Below, piece by piece: positions 35,548 through 43,599 of a stretch of DNA of 64,000 nt. The notes under the pieces were generated by a model, which was given only the letters and a program-made list of their open reading frames with translations, searched no databases and had not been told where the DNA came from. Source of the DNA: an uncultured Bacilli bacterium (GTDB lineage Bacteria > Bacillota_I > Bacilli_A > RF39 > UBA660). Within the stretch, counting starts at the first letter, position 1. Every line of letters begins with the position of its first letter. Made by a program: the position numbers and the translations under genes. Location: assembly GCA_934168205.1 (NCBI GenBank), contig CAKPMX010000002.1:124001-188000 (forward strand), in the 5' to 3' direction.

Positions 35548-36762
35548 TTATTTATTTTTTAATTTTTCAAGGCGATCATATATTTCTTTTACTTGTTTTT
35601 CATAACCTATATCCTTTGGCTGATAATATTTTTTATTTTTAAGTTTATCTGGCAAGTATTGTTGTTTAACATAAGCACCTTTATAATCGTGAGGATATTT
35701 ATAATCTGTAGATGATGTTTTTATATGATTTGGGACGTTTCCGGTATTGCCGTTTTCAATATCTTCTAAAGCTTTATCTAGGGCAACATGAGCTGTATTA
35801 CTTTTAGGAGATAGAGCCATTTCAGCAACTATTGTTCCAAGAGGAATTCTAGCTTCTGGTAGACCAACTCGTTCAGCAGCGTTAATTGCGGCATCTACTC
35901 TTGGGCCAATGGCGGGATTGGCTAGGCCGATATCTTCATAGGCAATAACACTCATTCTTCTATATATTGAATCTAAGTCCCCTTCTATTATTAGTCTTCC
36001 TAAATAGTGTAGGGCGGCATCAACGTCAGAACCGCGAATTGATTTTTGAAAGGCACTTAAGACATCGTAATGACCATCACCATTTTTGTCAGCAAAAAAG
36101 ACGGGTTTATTATTTATTCTTTTTATCTTTTCTTCAGTAATAGTTTTATCATCTGTTGAGTAATAAGATATTTCTAATAGATTATAAGCGTATCTTAAGT
36201 CTGTTCCAGCTAGTTTTGCAATTAGGTTGATACTTTTATCATCTATCTTGATATCTTTTAAATCAGGGTGTTTTATAGCTCTTTTAAGGCCGGCTATAAT
36301 ATCTTCGGTAGTTAATTCTTCTAATTCGAATAATTGACATCTACTTCTAATAGCTGGATTTATAGCGTGATATGGATTAGAAGTAGTCATTCCAATTAGT
36401 GTTATTAATCCTGATTCTAATGCTGGTAGTAAGACATCTTGCTTGTCTTTATTTAGACGATGTATTTCATCCATGATTAAAACAATACCATCATAGACTT
36501 TTGCTTCTTCAATTACGATATCTAAGTCTTTTTTAGTATTTATAGTAGCATTTAAAAATCTATACCTAACATCTAAGTCTTTTACAATGGCATTTGCGAT
36601 ACTGGTTTTACCTATACCTGGTTTCCCATATAATATCATAGAAAATAATTTTTTATTTTTAACTAAGTTAGTTAGTATTTTATCTTTTCCTATTAAATGA
36701 GTTTGTCCTATAACTTCATCTAGCGTACTTGGTGCTAATTTGAGTGCTAAAGGTTTGTTCAT
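35548..36762 (-). CDS. rarA: Replication-associated recombination protein RarA
   Basis: This AAA+ ATPase of the MgsA/RarA family has Walker A G-K-P-G-I-G-K-T (about 46-53), 'L-I-M-D-E-I-H-R-L-N-K' Walker B, arginine-finger 'I-R-S-R-C-Q-L-F-E' and the C-terminal clamp-loader-like tetramerisation region ('R-R-M-S-V-I-A-Y-E-D-I-G-L-A-N-P'). It acts at stalled replication forks. GGTGAT precedes the ATG. Confidence 0.95.
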   Translation of the reverse strand: MNKPLALKLAPSTLDEVIGQTHLIGKDKILTNLVKNKKLFSMILYGKPGIGKTSIANAIVKDLDVRYRFLNATINTKKDLDIVIEEAKVYDGIVLIMDEIHRLNKDKQDVLLPALESGLITLIGMTTSNPYHAINPAIRSRCQLFELEELTTEDIIAGLKRAIKHPDLKDIKIDDKSINLIAKLAGTDLRYAYNLLEISYYSTDDKTITEEKIKRINNKPVFFADKNGDGHYDVLSAFQKSIRGSDVDAALHYLGRLIIEGDLDSIYRRMSVIAYEDIGLANPAIGPRVDAAINAAERVGLPEARIPLGTIVAEMALSPKSNTAHVALDKALEDIENGNTGNVPNHIKTSSTDYKYPHDYKGAYVKQQYLPDKLKNKKYYQPKDIGYEKQVKEIYDRLEKLKNK

Positions 36763-36857
36763 AGTATCACCTGTTTCTTTATATAATTATATTTTAACAA
36801 ATTGATGCTTAAATATCTAGAAAGATTACTAATTTTTGGTATAATATAATTGGTGGT

Positions 36858-37760
36858 ATGATGAATATAAATGACGCTATTGGTGATTTTATAAATTATT
36901 GTATATTTGAAAAAGGTTTATCTAATAAGACTCGAGAATCTTATTTAAATGACTTGGATGTATATAGGAGTTTTTTGAATGATAGAGGAATTTTTAATGT
37001 TAAGGATATTCATGATGATGATATAAAGGAGTTTTTAAAGGGGAGAAGTTCTTTGGAAAAGACTACTACTATTGCTCATAATTTGACAGTTATTAAGAAC
37101 TTTCACTCATATTTATTAAGGGAAAGTATTTTATCTTATGATCCGGCTTTATATATTGAAAGACCAAAGTTGAGAAAGAGTTTGCCTAGGACTTTGAGTA
37201 TGGAAGATGTAAGTCTTTTACTTGATATTCAATTGGAGAGTGTATTTGACTATCGTAATAAGGCTATGTTAGAATTAATGTATGGCACTGGTTTAAGAGT
37301 TAGTGAAATTGTTAATTTAACTATTAATGATATTGATTTAACAAATTGTTTGGTGAGAGTATTTGGTAAAGGTAGTAAGGAAAGAGAAATTCCTTTAGGA
37401 GAATATTCTATATATTATTTGAAACTTTATTTGGATAGACGTAGGAGTATGTTGAAAGGTAAGCCTTGCGATAAGTTATTTTTAAATAATCATGGTTTAG
37501 GTATGACAAGGCAAGGATTTTTTAAGAACTTGAAACAGTTATTGGTTTCTAAAGGATTAAATCCTGATGTATCACCTCATACGTTAAGACATAGTTTCGC
37601 TACTCATTTATTAAATCATGGTGCAGATTTACGTAGTATTCAGGAGATGTTAGGACATTCTGATATTGCGACTACAAAAATATATACGCATGTTAGTGAT
37701 GATAAGGTTATAGCAGATTATAATATGTATCATCCTCGTAGTCATAAAGGAGATGTTTAA
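36858..37760 (+). CDS. xerD: Tyrosine recombinase XerD
   Basis: This 300-residue tyrosine recombinase has an N-terminal SAM-like DNA-binding domain and all catalytic residues: Arg147 (G-T-G-L-R), Lys171, His241-x-x-Arg244 (H-T-L-R-H), His267 (L-G-H) and Tyr276 (K-I-Y-T-H). The 'L-P-R-T-L-S' linker and 'Y-H-P-R-S' end are XerD-like, and the next gene is deoB, as in B. subtilis (xerD/ripX-drm). It resolves chromosome dimers at dif, 3 kb downstream in this window, and is the likely recombinase the inovirus uses. Confidence 0.92.
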   Translation: MMNINDAIGDFINYCIFEKGLSNKTRESYLNDLDVYRSFLNDRGIFNVKDIHDDDIKEFLKGRSSLEKTTTIAHNLTVIKNFHSYLLRESILSYDPALYIERPKLRKSLPRTLSMEDVSLLLDIQLESVFDYRNKAMLELMYGTGLRVSEIVNLTINDIDLTNCLVRVFGKGSKEREIPLGEYSIYYLKLYLDRRRSMLKGKPCDKLFLNNHGLGMTRQGFFKNLKQLLVSKGLNPDVSPHTLRHSFATHLLNHGADLRSIQEMLGHSDIATTKIYTHVSDDKVIADYNMYHPRSHKGDV

Positions 37761-37762
37761 TA

Positions 37763-38932
37763 ATGCGTTTTAAAAGAGTTTTTTTAATCGTTCTGGATTC
37801 ATTAGGTGTTGGTGAGACAACTGATGCGGTTAGCTTTGGAGATAATGGTGCTAATACGTTAGGACATGTTAATGAACAATGTGATTTATTTATACCTAAT
37901 TTAAAGAAAATAGGTTTTTTAGATACACTTAATATGAGTGATAATGATGATGTAGATGCTTATTATACTATTGCGAAACCTATAAATGCTGGAAAAGATA
38001 CTTTAAATGGTCATTATGAGATGTTAGGTATTAAGAATGATATTCCATTTAAGACGTTTAATAATGGCTTTACATATGATATTTTAGCTGGTATTGAGGA
38101 AGTTACCGGTAGACGCGTTATTGGTAATAAGTGTTCTAACGATAATTTAGCTATTATTAATGAACTTGGTGAAAGACAGTTAAATTATGGCTCTTTAATT
38201 ATTTATACTTCTGCTGATTCTGATTTACAAGTTGCGGCACATGAAGACTGTATTCCTATTCCTACTTTGTATCAGTATTGTGAGAGAATTAGAGCTTTAA
38301 CTTTAAGAGAAGAATGGAGAGTAGGTAGAGTTATTGCGAGACCTTTTACGGGTAGTGTTGGTAAGTTTAAACTTATTAATAATGCAAGACGTGACTATGC
38401 GGTTAAGCCACCTAAAAAAACAGTTATGGATAGTTTAATAGAAAATAGTTATAATGTTATTGCAATTGGAAAGATTAATGATATTTTTGATGGTCAAGGT
38501 ATAAATAAAAATATTAAGGCTAATAACAATTCGGAAGCTGTAAATAAATTGATTGATATTATGGATAAGAATTTTACAGGTTTATGTATAAGTAATCTAT
38601 CTGACTTTGATAGTTTATATGGGCATACTAGAGATGTTGCTGGCTATGGTAGGGCTATTGAAGAGTTAGATGTTGATATACCTATTATTTTAAATAAATT
38701 AGAAATTGATGACTTATTAATTATTACAGCTGATCATGGTAATGATCCTACATTTAAAGGAAATGATCATACTAGAGAAAATGTTCCGGTAATTATATAT
38801 AGTCGTAATTTTAAGAAGCCTTCTAGATTAAAACCATTTGATACTTTTGCTAATATAGGAGCAACTATTGCTGATAATTTCGATGTAGAAAAACCGGAAA
38901 TTGGTATTAGTATATTGGATGAATTAAAGTAA
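37763..38932 (+). CDS. deoB: Phosphopentomutase
   Basis: This metalloenzyme of the alkaline-phosphatase superfamily has 'F-L-I-V-L-D-S-L-G-V-G' at the N-terminus (metal and nucleophile region), 'A-G-K-D-T-L-N-G-H-Y-E-M', and 'I-T-A-D-H-G-N-D-P-T' and 'D-H-T-R-E' near the C-terminus. It interconverts ribose/deoxyribose 1- and 5-phosphates for nucleoside salvage. It starts 2 bp after xerD. Confidence 0.96.
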   Translation: MRFKRVFLIVLDSLGVGETTDAVSFGDNGANTLGHVNEQCDLFIPNLKKIGFLDTLNMSDNDDVDAYYTIAKPINAGKDTLNGHYEMLGIKNDIPFKTFNNGFTYDILAGIEEVTGRRVIGNKCSNDNLAIINELGERQLNYGSLIIYTSADSDLQVAAHEDCIPIPTLYQYCERIRALTLREEWRVGRVIARPFTGSVGKFKLINNARRDYAVKPPKKTVMDSLIENSYNVIAIGKINDIFDGQGINKNIKANNNSEAVNKLIDIMDKNFTGLCISNLSDFDSLYGHTRDVAGYGRAIEELDVDIPIILNKLEIDDLLIITADHGNDPTFKGNDHTRENVPVIIYSRNFKKPSRLKPFDTFANIGATIADNFDVEKPEIGISILDELK

Positions 38933-38946
38933 TTTTGGTGGTGTGA

Positions 38947-40134
38947 ATGAAAAAAATAGATTTAGATAGTTCTGAATATATATTTTTTAATTGTAATGGA
39001 AAGGTTCAGGATATTCCTATTTTATTTGGTGCAAAGCAACCAGTTATATTTGTTGTTGATGATATGGTGGAAGATGAAGTTGGACAAAAAAAGGCTATTG
39101 ATGAGATTAATGAGTTTTTAGCTAGAAATCCTGCTCTTGATGACGTTATTATTGCTCCTTATCCTGTTGAGTTTGATTTTTCTCGTTTTTTAAGATTTGA
39201 AAATTTATTTTATAAAGAATACGATAATATTTTAGAACCTGAACGTATTTCTTTAAGAACTATTGATCATTATGTATCTAGAGCATCTGATGAAACTGTG
39301 AAAGCTTGTTGTGAATCTTTTCCTTTAAAACACTGTAAAGAAGTTGACGATAAGTTAGATTTATTTATTAGCGATATTAAGAAAAGTTTTTTATCTCCTT
39401 TTGAAAAAGTTATGGCTACTTATATCATTTGTACTCATTTTATGGATTCTGTTCATGATAATGGTATAGAAGAAGAATATGATAAAAACATTTACAGTAG
39501 TGCTTTTCATATTTTAAGTGATGATGAAGATGGCTATCAAGCAAAATGCGCTGGTTATACGGATATATTCACTAGATTATTAGCTAAACTTGATATAACA
39601 GCTTTGCCTATGTTAATTTCTTGTTCTAATATCGATTTTTATCATAGTGTTGCTTTAGTTGATGTTCATGATGAAAAATATGGTATTGATGGGCGTTATA
39701 TTTGCGATGTAAGATCTGATTCTGATAGTAGGGAATTAATTGATGGAAAGGCTAGGAGAGCCTTAACTGATACTGAAAAAGAACATTATTATACTTACAA
39801 TAGTTTGAAATACTTTTGTTTAACGTTTCAGGACTATGATTATTTTGTTAATCCTAATATGGAACAAATGATATATTCTATCGGCTCAGGTGAGGCTAAC
39901 GCTGAAGATTCAATTTCTGAAGATAGGGTAGAACTAATTAATATATGCAGTGCCTTAATGAGAGTTTCTTTATTTACATATTTAACTGGGGGAAATAAAG
40001 AAATGTCTACAGGCGATGATGCTTTGGAAAAAATAATGAAAGAATCTGCCAAGACAACTACTAAAATTGATTCTTTTAGAAAAAAAACTGATCAGTTCTA
40101 TTCTGATTTAATTGGCAAAGAAAAAATAGGGTAG
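38947..40134 (+). CDS. Transglutaminase-like protein, 395 aa
   Basis: No signal peptide. The central region carries a transglutaminase-like triad candidate: Cys201 in 'Q-A-K-C-A-G-Y-T-D-I-F', His233 in 'F-Y-H-S-V-A-L-V-D-V' and Asp248 in 'Y-G-I-D-G-R'. The 'F-E-K-V-M-A-T-Y-I-I' helix before it fits the fold. It is 14 bp after deoB with GGTGGTG before the start. Substrate unknown. It has the same general layout as the protein at 4506-5588 but little direct similarity. Confidence 0.6.
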   Translation: MKKIDLDSSEYIFFNCNGKVQDIPILFGAKQPVIFVVDDMVEDEVGQKKAIDEINEFLARNPALDDVIIAPYPVEFDFSRFLRFENLFYKEYDNILEPERISLRTIDHYVSRASDETVKACCESFPLKHCKEVDDKLDLFISDIKKSFLSPFEKVMATYIICTHFMDSVHDNGIEEEYDKNIYSSAFHILSDDEDGYQAKCAGYTDIFTRLLAKLDITALPMLISCSNIDFYHSVALVDVHDEKYGIDGRYICDVRSDSDSRELIDGKARRALTDTEKEHYYTYNSLKYFCLTFQDYDYFVNPNMEQMIYSIGSGEANAEDSISEDRVELINICSALMRVSLFTYLTGGNKEMSTGDDALEKIMKESAKTTTKIDSFRKKTDQFYSDLIGKEKIG

Positions 40135-40150
40135 TAATCGCCCTATTTTT
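40123..40150 (+). terminator. Terminator at the end of the + strand run
   Basis: An AAATAGGG/CCCTATTT stem overlapping the stop codon runs into TTTTTG. Confidence 0.65.
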
Positions 40151-40170
40151 GTTTTTTATGGAAAAGGTTG

Positions 40171-40410
40171 TTATTCCTCTTCTATGTTATCTTCATCTTC
40201 TGAATTTACCTCATATTCATTGTCTGTAATTGGACTTGCTGTATTTTCAAAGCTTTGACATACTGTTTCTTCTGTACATTCGCATTCATCATTGTTGCAA
40301 GTACAGCTGATTTTTACCGATTCTAATTCACAGCATTCTTCGTCTTTATTATTATGTTTACAAGTATCAACATCGCATTTAATATTTTTATTAGTAGTTT
40401 TTTTGCTCAT
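40171..40410 (-). CDS. DUF1540 Cys-rich acidic protein
   Basis: This 79-residue protein has the DUF1540 cysteine pattern: 'K-C-D-V-D-T-C-K-H-N' followed by C-C and 'C-T-C-N-N-D-E-C-E-C-T-E-E-T-V-C-Q-S-F', a likely metal-binding knot, then a strongly acidic tail. GAGGAGG precedes the ATG. DUF1540 is common in clostridial and bacilli genomes and its role is not settled. Confidence 0.8.
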   Translation of the reverse strand: MSKKTTNKNIKCDVDTCKHNNKDEECCELESVKISCTCNNDECECTEETVCQSFENTASPITDNEYEVNSEDEDNIEEE

Positions 40411-40778
40411 GAATATGTCCTCCTCTCTAATTATTATTTTGGAGAATTTTTTCTAAATTATGCAGTGTTAAATATTTTAAATTTAGATGAACAATTATAC
40501 GTCTTTTAATATTTAAATTACTTAAAATGCATTTTAGATTTTGTGTTTTAATAGGGTGGTAATATTATAAATTAAGACATAGTTTATTTAGATACATTTA
40601 ATATAGAATGGATAAGTAAGTAATAGTTACATTAATTAATGTATAGTTAAATAAAATAGATTTACAGATATAAAAGTAAATTAAAATGATTTAAATAAAT
40701 TTATATTTAAAATTTATATGTGATATTATATAATTAGTTGTAGATAAATGAATAGAGATAGAATATACTGATCTTTAT
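40411..40778. other. AT-rich gene-free stretch beside dif
   Basis: I see no gene, RNA or repeat here. The base composition is extreme even for this genome. It ends in an ATCTTTAT/ATAAAGAT hairpin (40771-40794) that overlaps the rep stop codon and is host-derived. Confidence 0.6.
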
Positions 40779-41420
40779 TTATATATATAAAGATAGGGTA
40801 ATATTATTATAGGTAGATTTAGAAATATATATAGAAGTTAACATAATATCAATTATAGGAAGTTGCTTATTTCTTCTAGATGTTATAAAAGTGTTAAATA
40901 AAATTGTATGGGAAGTCGCAACATCTAATAAATTACATAAATCATTTTTGATTAACGTATTTAGCAAATCGGAATATTCTATAATGTCATTATCTTCAAT
41001 AAATATCAATATTTCTTTTTTACATTTATTAACTTCGGTTTTTGTCAATTCATTTACTGAAGAAATATCAAATCCATTAAAGAATTGTCTATCTCTATCG
41101 TCATATTGATATTTTTCAGGGTTATCTAAATGCAAGTGATATCTATACATTCCCCTAACCGACTGTAAATCTATTGGAATTGTTGCATTTAATTTTTTAG
41201 TAAATTCCAAAGCATTATTATACGTAGTTGGTCCGTCATAACTAGCTATAACGTGATAATGCTCTTTTTTTTCTTCTCCGTCTGGATTTACATCTTTATC
41301 ATGCAATGGGCTTATAGCTACCGCTAACCCACTCTCTTGTATTATTTCTTGCCAATTTTCTGGCATACTTTCAGGATACATTACAAAAGCCCAGTGTCTA
41401 GACTTTCTTATTTTTGACAT
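40779..41420 (-). CDS. rep: pMV158-type rolling-circle Rep (HUH, Rep_2), host-extended C-terminus
   Basis: The N-terminal domain has the HUH motif 'E-H-Y-H-V-I-A' (about 53-59) and the catalytic-Tyr box 'Y-R-Y-H-L-H-L-D-N-P-E-K-Y-Q-Y', matching Rep_2 proteins such as pMV158 RepB. Start ATG 41420 follows AAAAGGAGG; longer upstream frame is not needed. The left att lies in the 3' end: residues after 'Q-L-P-I-I-D' (22 of 213) are encoded by host DNA. In the circular form the frame would instead read R-K-stop (193 aa), followed at once by the hairpin now at 45441-45462. It nicks the origin to start rolling-circle replication. Confidence 0.9.
   Translation of the reverse strand: MSKIRKSRHWAFVMYPESMPENWQEIIQESGLAVAISPLHDKDVNPDGEEKKEHYHVIASYDGPTTYNNALEFTKKLNATIPIDLQSVRGMYRYHLHLDNPEKYQYDDRDRQFFNGFDISSVNELTKTEVNKCKKEILIFIEDNDIIEYSDLLNTLIKNDLCNLLDVATSHTILFNTFITSRRNKQLPIIDIMLTSIYISKSTYNNITLSLYI
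40836..40863 (-). other. dif site (chromosome dimer resolution), rebuilt at left prophage junction
   Basis: On the minus strand the 28 bp read as an XerC arm ACTTCCTATAA, a centre TTGATA and an XerD arm TTATGTTAACT. Each arm matches the B. subtilis dif arm at 10 of 11 positions. The XerC arm and centre belong to the 20-bp prophage repeat; the XerD arm is host sequence. The site lies inside the integrated rep reading frame. Confidence 0.85.
40847..40866. repeat. attL, 20-bp direct repeat
   Basis: TATCAATTATAGGAAGTTGC, identical to 45477-45496. The flanking bases differ at both ends, so the identity ends exactly here. Confidence 0.9.
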
Positions 41421-41437
41421 AATTTTCCTCCTTTTCT

Positions 41438-41456
41438 GGCACATGTCACATGTCAC
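41438..41456 (-). repeat. Candidate Rep-binding direct repeats
   Basis: On the minus strand GTGACAT occurs twice in tandem (41443-41456) followed by GTGCC, between the nick hairpin and the rep ribosome binding site, where pMV158-type origins carry their Rep-binding direct repeats. Confidence 0.6.
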
Positions 41457-41461
41457 TCATT

Positions 41462-41484
41462 GGGGGGTGTCGTAGTAACCCCCC
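41462..41484 (-). other. Double-strand origin (nick hairpin)
   Basis: On the minus strand GGGGGGT-TACTACGAC-ACCCCCC forms a 7-bp all but pure G-C hairpin whose whole loop is TACTACGAC, the nick sequence of the pMV158 plasmid family (cut TACTACG/AC). It lies 42 bp upstream of rep, whose product belongs to the same family. Confidence 0.9.
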
Positions 41485-41489
41485 TAAAA

Positions 41490-41516
41490 GCCAGCCACCC
41501 TATCGGGTAGCCTGGC
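41490..41516. other. GC-rich hairpin 2 of the origin region
   Basis: GCCAG...CTGGC and ACCC...GGGT pair around a TATC loop, with an internal loop. It may belong to the single-strand origin or be a packaging signal; the sequence alone does not say. Confidence 0.55.
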
Positions 41517-41547
41517 AACTTATTTTTTTCGCTCATTGGCGCTAGGC

Positions 41548-41574
41548 CTAGGAAAAACGAACTGTTTTTCCTAG
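41548..41574. other. 11-bp perfect hairpin 3 of the origin region
   Basis: CTAGGAAAAAC/GTTTTTCCTAG around GAACT. Candidate single-strand origin, packaging signal or terminator for neither strand clearly. Confidence 0.55.
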
Positions 41575-41597
41575 ACGAACAAAATTATACTTGTAAT

Positions 41598-41669
41598 TAA
41601 TTGTCATAAGTTTTCTCGGCATATACTCGCCTAAAGGCTCCGTTATTCCAATTTCCTTATTGACAATTA
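41598..41669. other. Long stem-loop at the end of the structural operon
   Basis: TAATTGTCATAAG (41598-41610) pairs with CTTATTGACAATTA (41656-41669) with one bulged base and encloses a smaller GCC/GGC hairpin. It overlaps the stop of the 90-aa gene. Confidence 0.5.
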
Positions 41670-41939
41670 CCAGTATGATATATTAACACTAGGTATTAAA
41701 TTCAATAACCATATAATACCGTTCCAAATCTTCTTAATGTTATATATAGTAACCATAACAATAGCACAACTTATCCAAAATCTTAAATCAATAAATAAAT
41801 CTATAATACCTAAAGAACTAGTTATGCCATTAAAAATAAAATTTAATACATTCATGAATTTACTTGGCAAGCTTGGAAGTTCGAAAGGTATTAAATTTAT
41901 AACACCAGTTATTAAGGTAAATATACCTTCTAAAATCAT
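41667..41939 (-). CDS. Phage minor coat-like membrane protein, 90 aa
   Basis: This is a hydrophobic protein with two likely membrane segments (about 1-20 and 48-80) separated by a Pro/Ser turn. It overlaps the end of the 371-aa gene by 4 bp (ATGA). Position after the large tail protein and size match pVI-like minor coat proteins of filamentous phages; this is inference from context. Confidence 0.65.
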   Translation of the reverse strand: MILEGIFTLITGVINLIPFELPSLPSKFMNVLNFIFNGITSSLGIIDLFIDLRFWISCAIVMVTIYNIKKIWNGIIWLLNLIPSVNISYW

Positions 41940-43051
41940 GATTCACCACCTCCGGAAGCAAATTTATCATACCATTTCTTTAATGTATTAACACATAATG
42001 CAACGCATATAACATCAGTTATATATTTATATGGACTAAATATATCAATAGCAGGTTGAAGCGAAATCTCTTGACTGTTCCAAAAATTAACACCAAATAT
42101 ATCTATGGTAGGCAGTGTTATAGAATTGAAATCATCCCAACTAGCAGTAGCTAAACCTAGAATAAAATCTATAACTGCCAATGGAACTTCGGCAATGAAA
42201 CCTAACTTATTTTCTAATACTTCCTTAAAATCATTTATAAAATCAAAATTATCAGGTATGAATAAGCCTTTTAACATATCTAAAAATTTACCAGGCAATC
42301 CTTTTATAGTTTCCCAGATACCTTGTCGAGTCTCTTCTGCTTTATCTAACTTTTCATTTGTTTTTTTGTTTTCTTCGGTATTCTTATCAACACTACCAGT
42401 GATTTTGTTAGCATTATCATCATTATTTTGAATAATAGTATTAGTATTATTTCTATTATCCGTTATTAAATTACCAAAATTCTGATCTCTATTAGAATCA
42501 CTAGAACTATTATCAACATTAACATTAACATCTGGTGAATCGTTAACAAAAGACATAAAACCATCAAAGTAAATCTCATAAGTATTAATAGGAGTATTAT
42601 TTAGTGGCATTAAATTAATAGTAAGTAAAGTCAAACCACTACTTGAAAAATTAACAGGACAAACTACACTATAATTTTGATTAATATAAGTTGAATTATT
42701 TACAGAACTAGTTCCCATAGAGCAAGCAAAACTTGTATTACCAGAAGATAATACAATTGATTTTGGAGAAACTAAAGGAGTAACACTATCAGTAGAACGT
42801 TTTGAAATACCAATATTAAAATAAACATAACCAGAACCCCAACCATTCCAATAATTATCTATTGACTTATTAACATACCAATAATCAGTGCTAGGGTTTA
42901 CACTCCAAGTTTGAGCTCCAACATTTTGACCACTAACAGTCATTGCATTTACATCAACAATACCTAAATAAGCAGGAAACAAACGACTCAAAACCCAACC
43001 AGCAAGAATAAAAGCTAAAGCCTTAAGAAAATAATTGAAAAATTTTTTCAT
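41936..43051 (-). CDS. Phage attachment/tail-type protein (pIII-like position), 371 aa
   Basis: It has an N-terminal hydrophobic signal or anchor (about 8-30), an extracytoplasmic strand-rich domain (40-175), an Asn/Asp/Ser-rich linker and coiled stretch (about 178-240, 'N-V-N-V-D-N-S-S-S-D'), then hydrophobic C-terminal segments (about 280-300 and 345-358). An N-domain, flexible linker and C-terminal membrane anchor are the layout of pIII-type adsorption proteins. Two Cys at about 112 and 134 could form a disulfide. GGAGGGG lies in the end of the 38-aa gene. Confidence 0.7.
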   Translation of the reverse strand: MKKFFNYFLKALAFILAGWVLSRLFPAYLGIVDVNAMTVSGQNVGAQTWSVNPSTDYWYVNKSIDNYWNGWGSGYVYFNIGISKRSTDSVTPLVSPKSIVLSSGNTSFACSMGTSSVNNSTYINQNYSVVCPVNFSSSGLTLLTINLMPLNNTPINTYEIYFDGFMSFVNDSPDVNVNVDNSSSDSNRDQNFGNLITDNRNNTNTIIQNNDDNANKITGSVDKNTEENKKTNEKLDKAEETRQGIWETIKGLPGKFLDMLKGLFIPDNFDFINDFKEVLENKLGFIAEVPLAVIDFILGLATASWDDFNSITLPTIDIFGVNFWNSQEISLQPAIDIFSPYKYITDVICVALCVNTLKKWYDKFASGGGES

Positions 43052-43053
43052 AC

Positions 43054-43170
43054 TTACCCCTCCAAATCAATTAGATAAATAACTTCATCATAAAAATCAT
43101 CATCAACATCTACTACAGTTTTTAATTTATAAAAAAAATTTATTATATAATTTTTAATACTTAAAATCAT
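43054..43170 (-). CDS. Small phage protein, 38 aa
   Basis: M-I-L-S-I-K-N-Y-I-I-N-F-F at the N-terminus, then an acidic C-terminus (V-D-V-D-D-D-F-Y-D-E). GGAGGGAT lies 5 nt before the ATG, and the gene's end holds the ribosome binding site of the next gene. Not recognised; it may be real or only a coupling ORF. Confidence 0.5.
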   Translation of the reverse strand: MILSIKNYIINFFYKLKTVVDVDDDFYDEVIYLIDLEG

Positions 43171-43182
43171 CTGTAATCCCTC

Positions 43183-43599
43183 CTAAATTAATGAACATAT
43201 CAATAATACTAAAAATATAAAAATCACGGCACAAGTCAATAAACTAGTCATAGACGGTTCATGAACAAAAACATTAACGCCAGTTACTGAAAAATCCTCA
43301 TCTACACCTTTTGTATATTGCAATTCATAAGAACTACCATAACTTTTATAAGATATATCTAAATAATTACCTTGTGAATCTATACCAAAGTAACAAGTCC
43401 TTGAATAATTAGTATTACACTCATAAGGAAAATAAGTATATTTTTGATATTCTTTAAAATAATTGTGAAAAACATCATGATACTGACTAGGAATAGTAAC
43501 AGTATCGTCAGCTATATAACTTTTTGCGTTAACATTAATAGTAGGAACTAGTATTATTCCTAATACCAACATAAGTATCCATTTTTTTATACGTATCAT
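43183..43599 (-). CDS. Phage signal-peptide membrane protein, 138 aa
   Basis: A cleavable signal peptide (about 1-25, ending V-N-A) is followed by an extracytoplasmic domain with Cys pairs ('Y-E-C-N-T-N-Y-S-R-T-C') and a C-terminal membrane helix (about 118-138). It overlaps the end of the Zot gene by 65 bp in another frame. It is probably a virion or morphogenesis protein. Confidence 0.65.
   Translation of the reverse strand: MIRIKKWILMLVLGIILVPTINVNAKSYIADDTVTIPSQYHDVFHNYFKEYQKYTYFPYECNTNYSRTCYFGIDSQGNYLDISYKSYGSSYELQYTKGVDEDFSVTGVNVFVHEPSMTSLLTCAVIFIFLVLLICSLI

Noticed and set aside
36858..37760. Phage integrase
   Set aside because: The XerD-type sequence, intact catalytic set and the following deoB gene mark it as the host recombinase.
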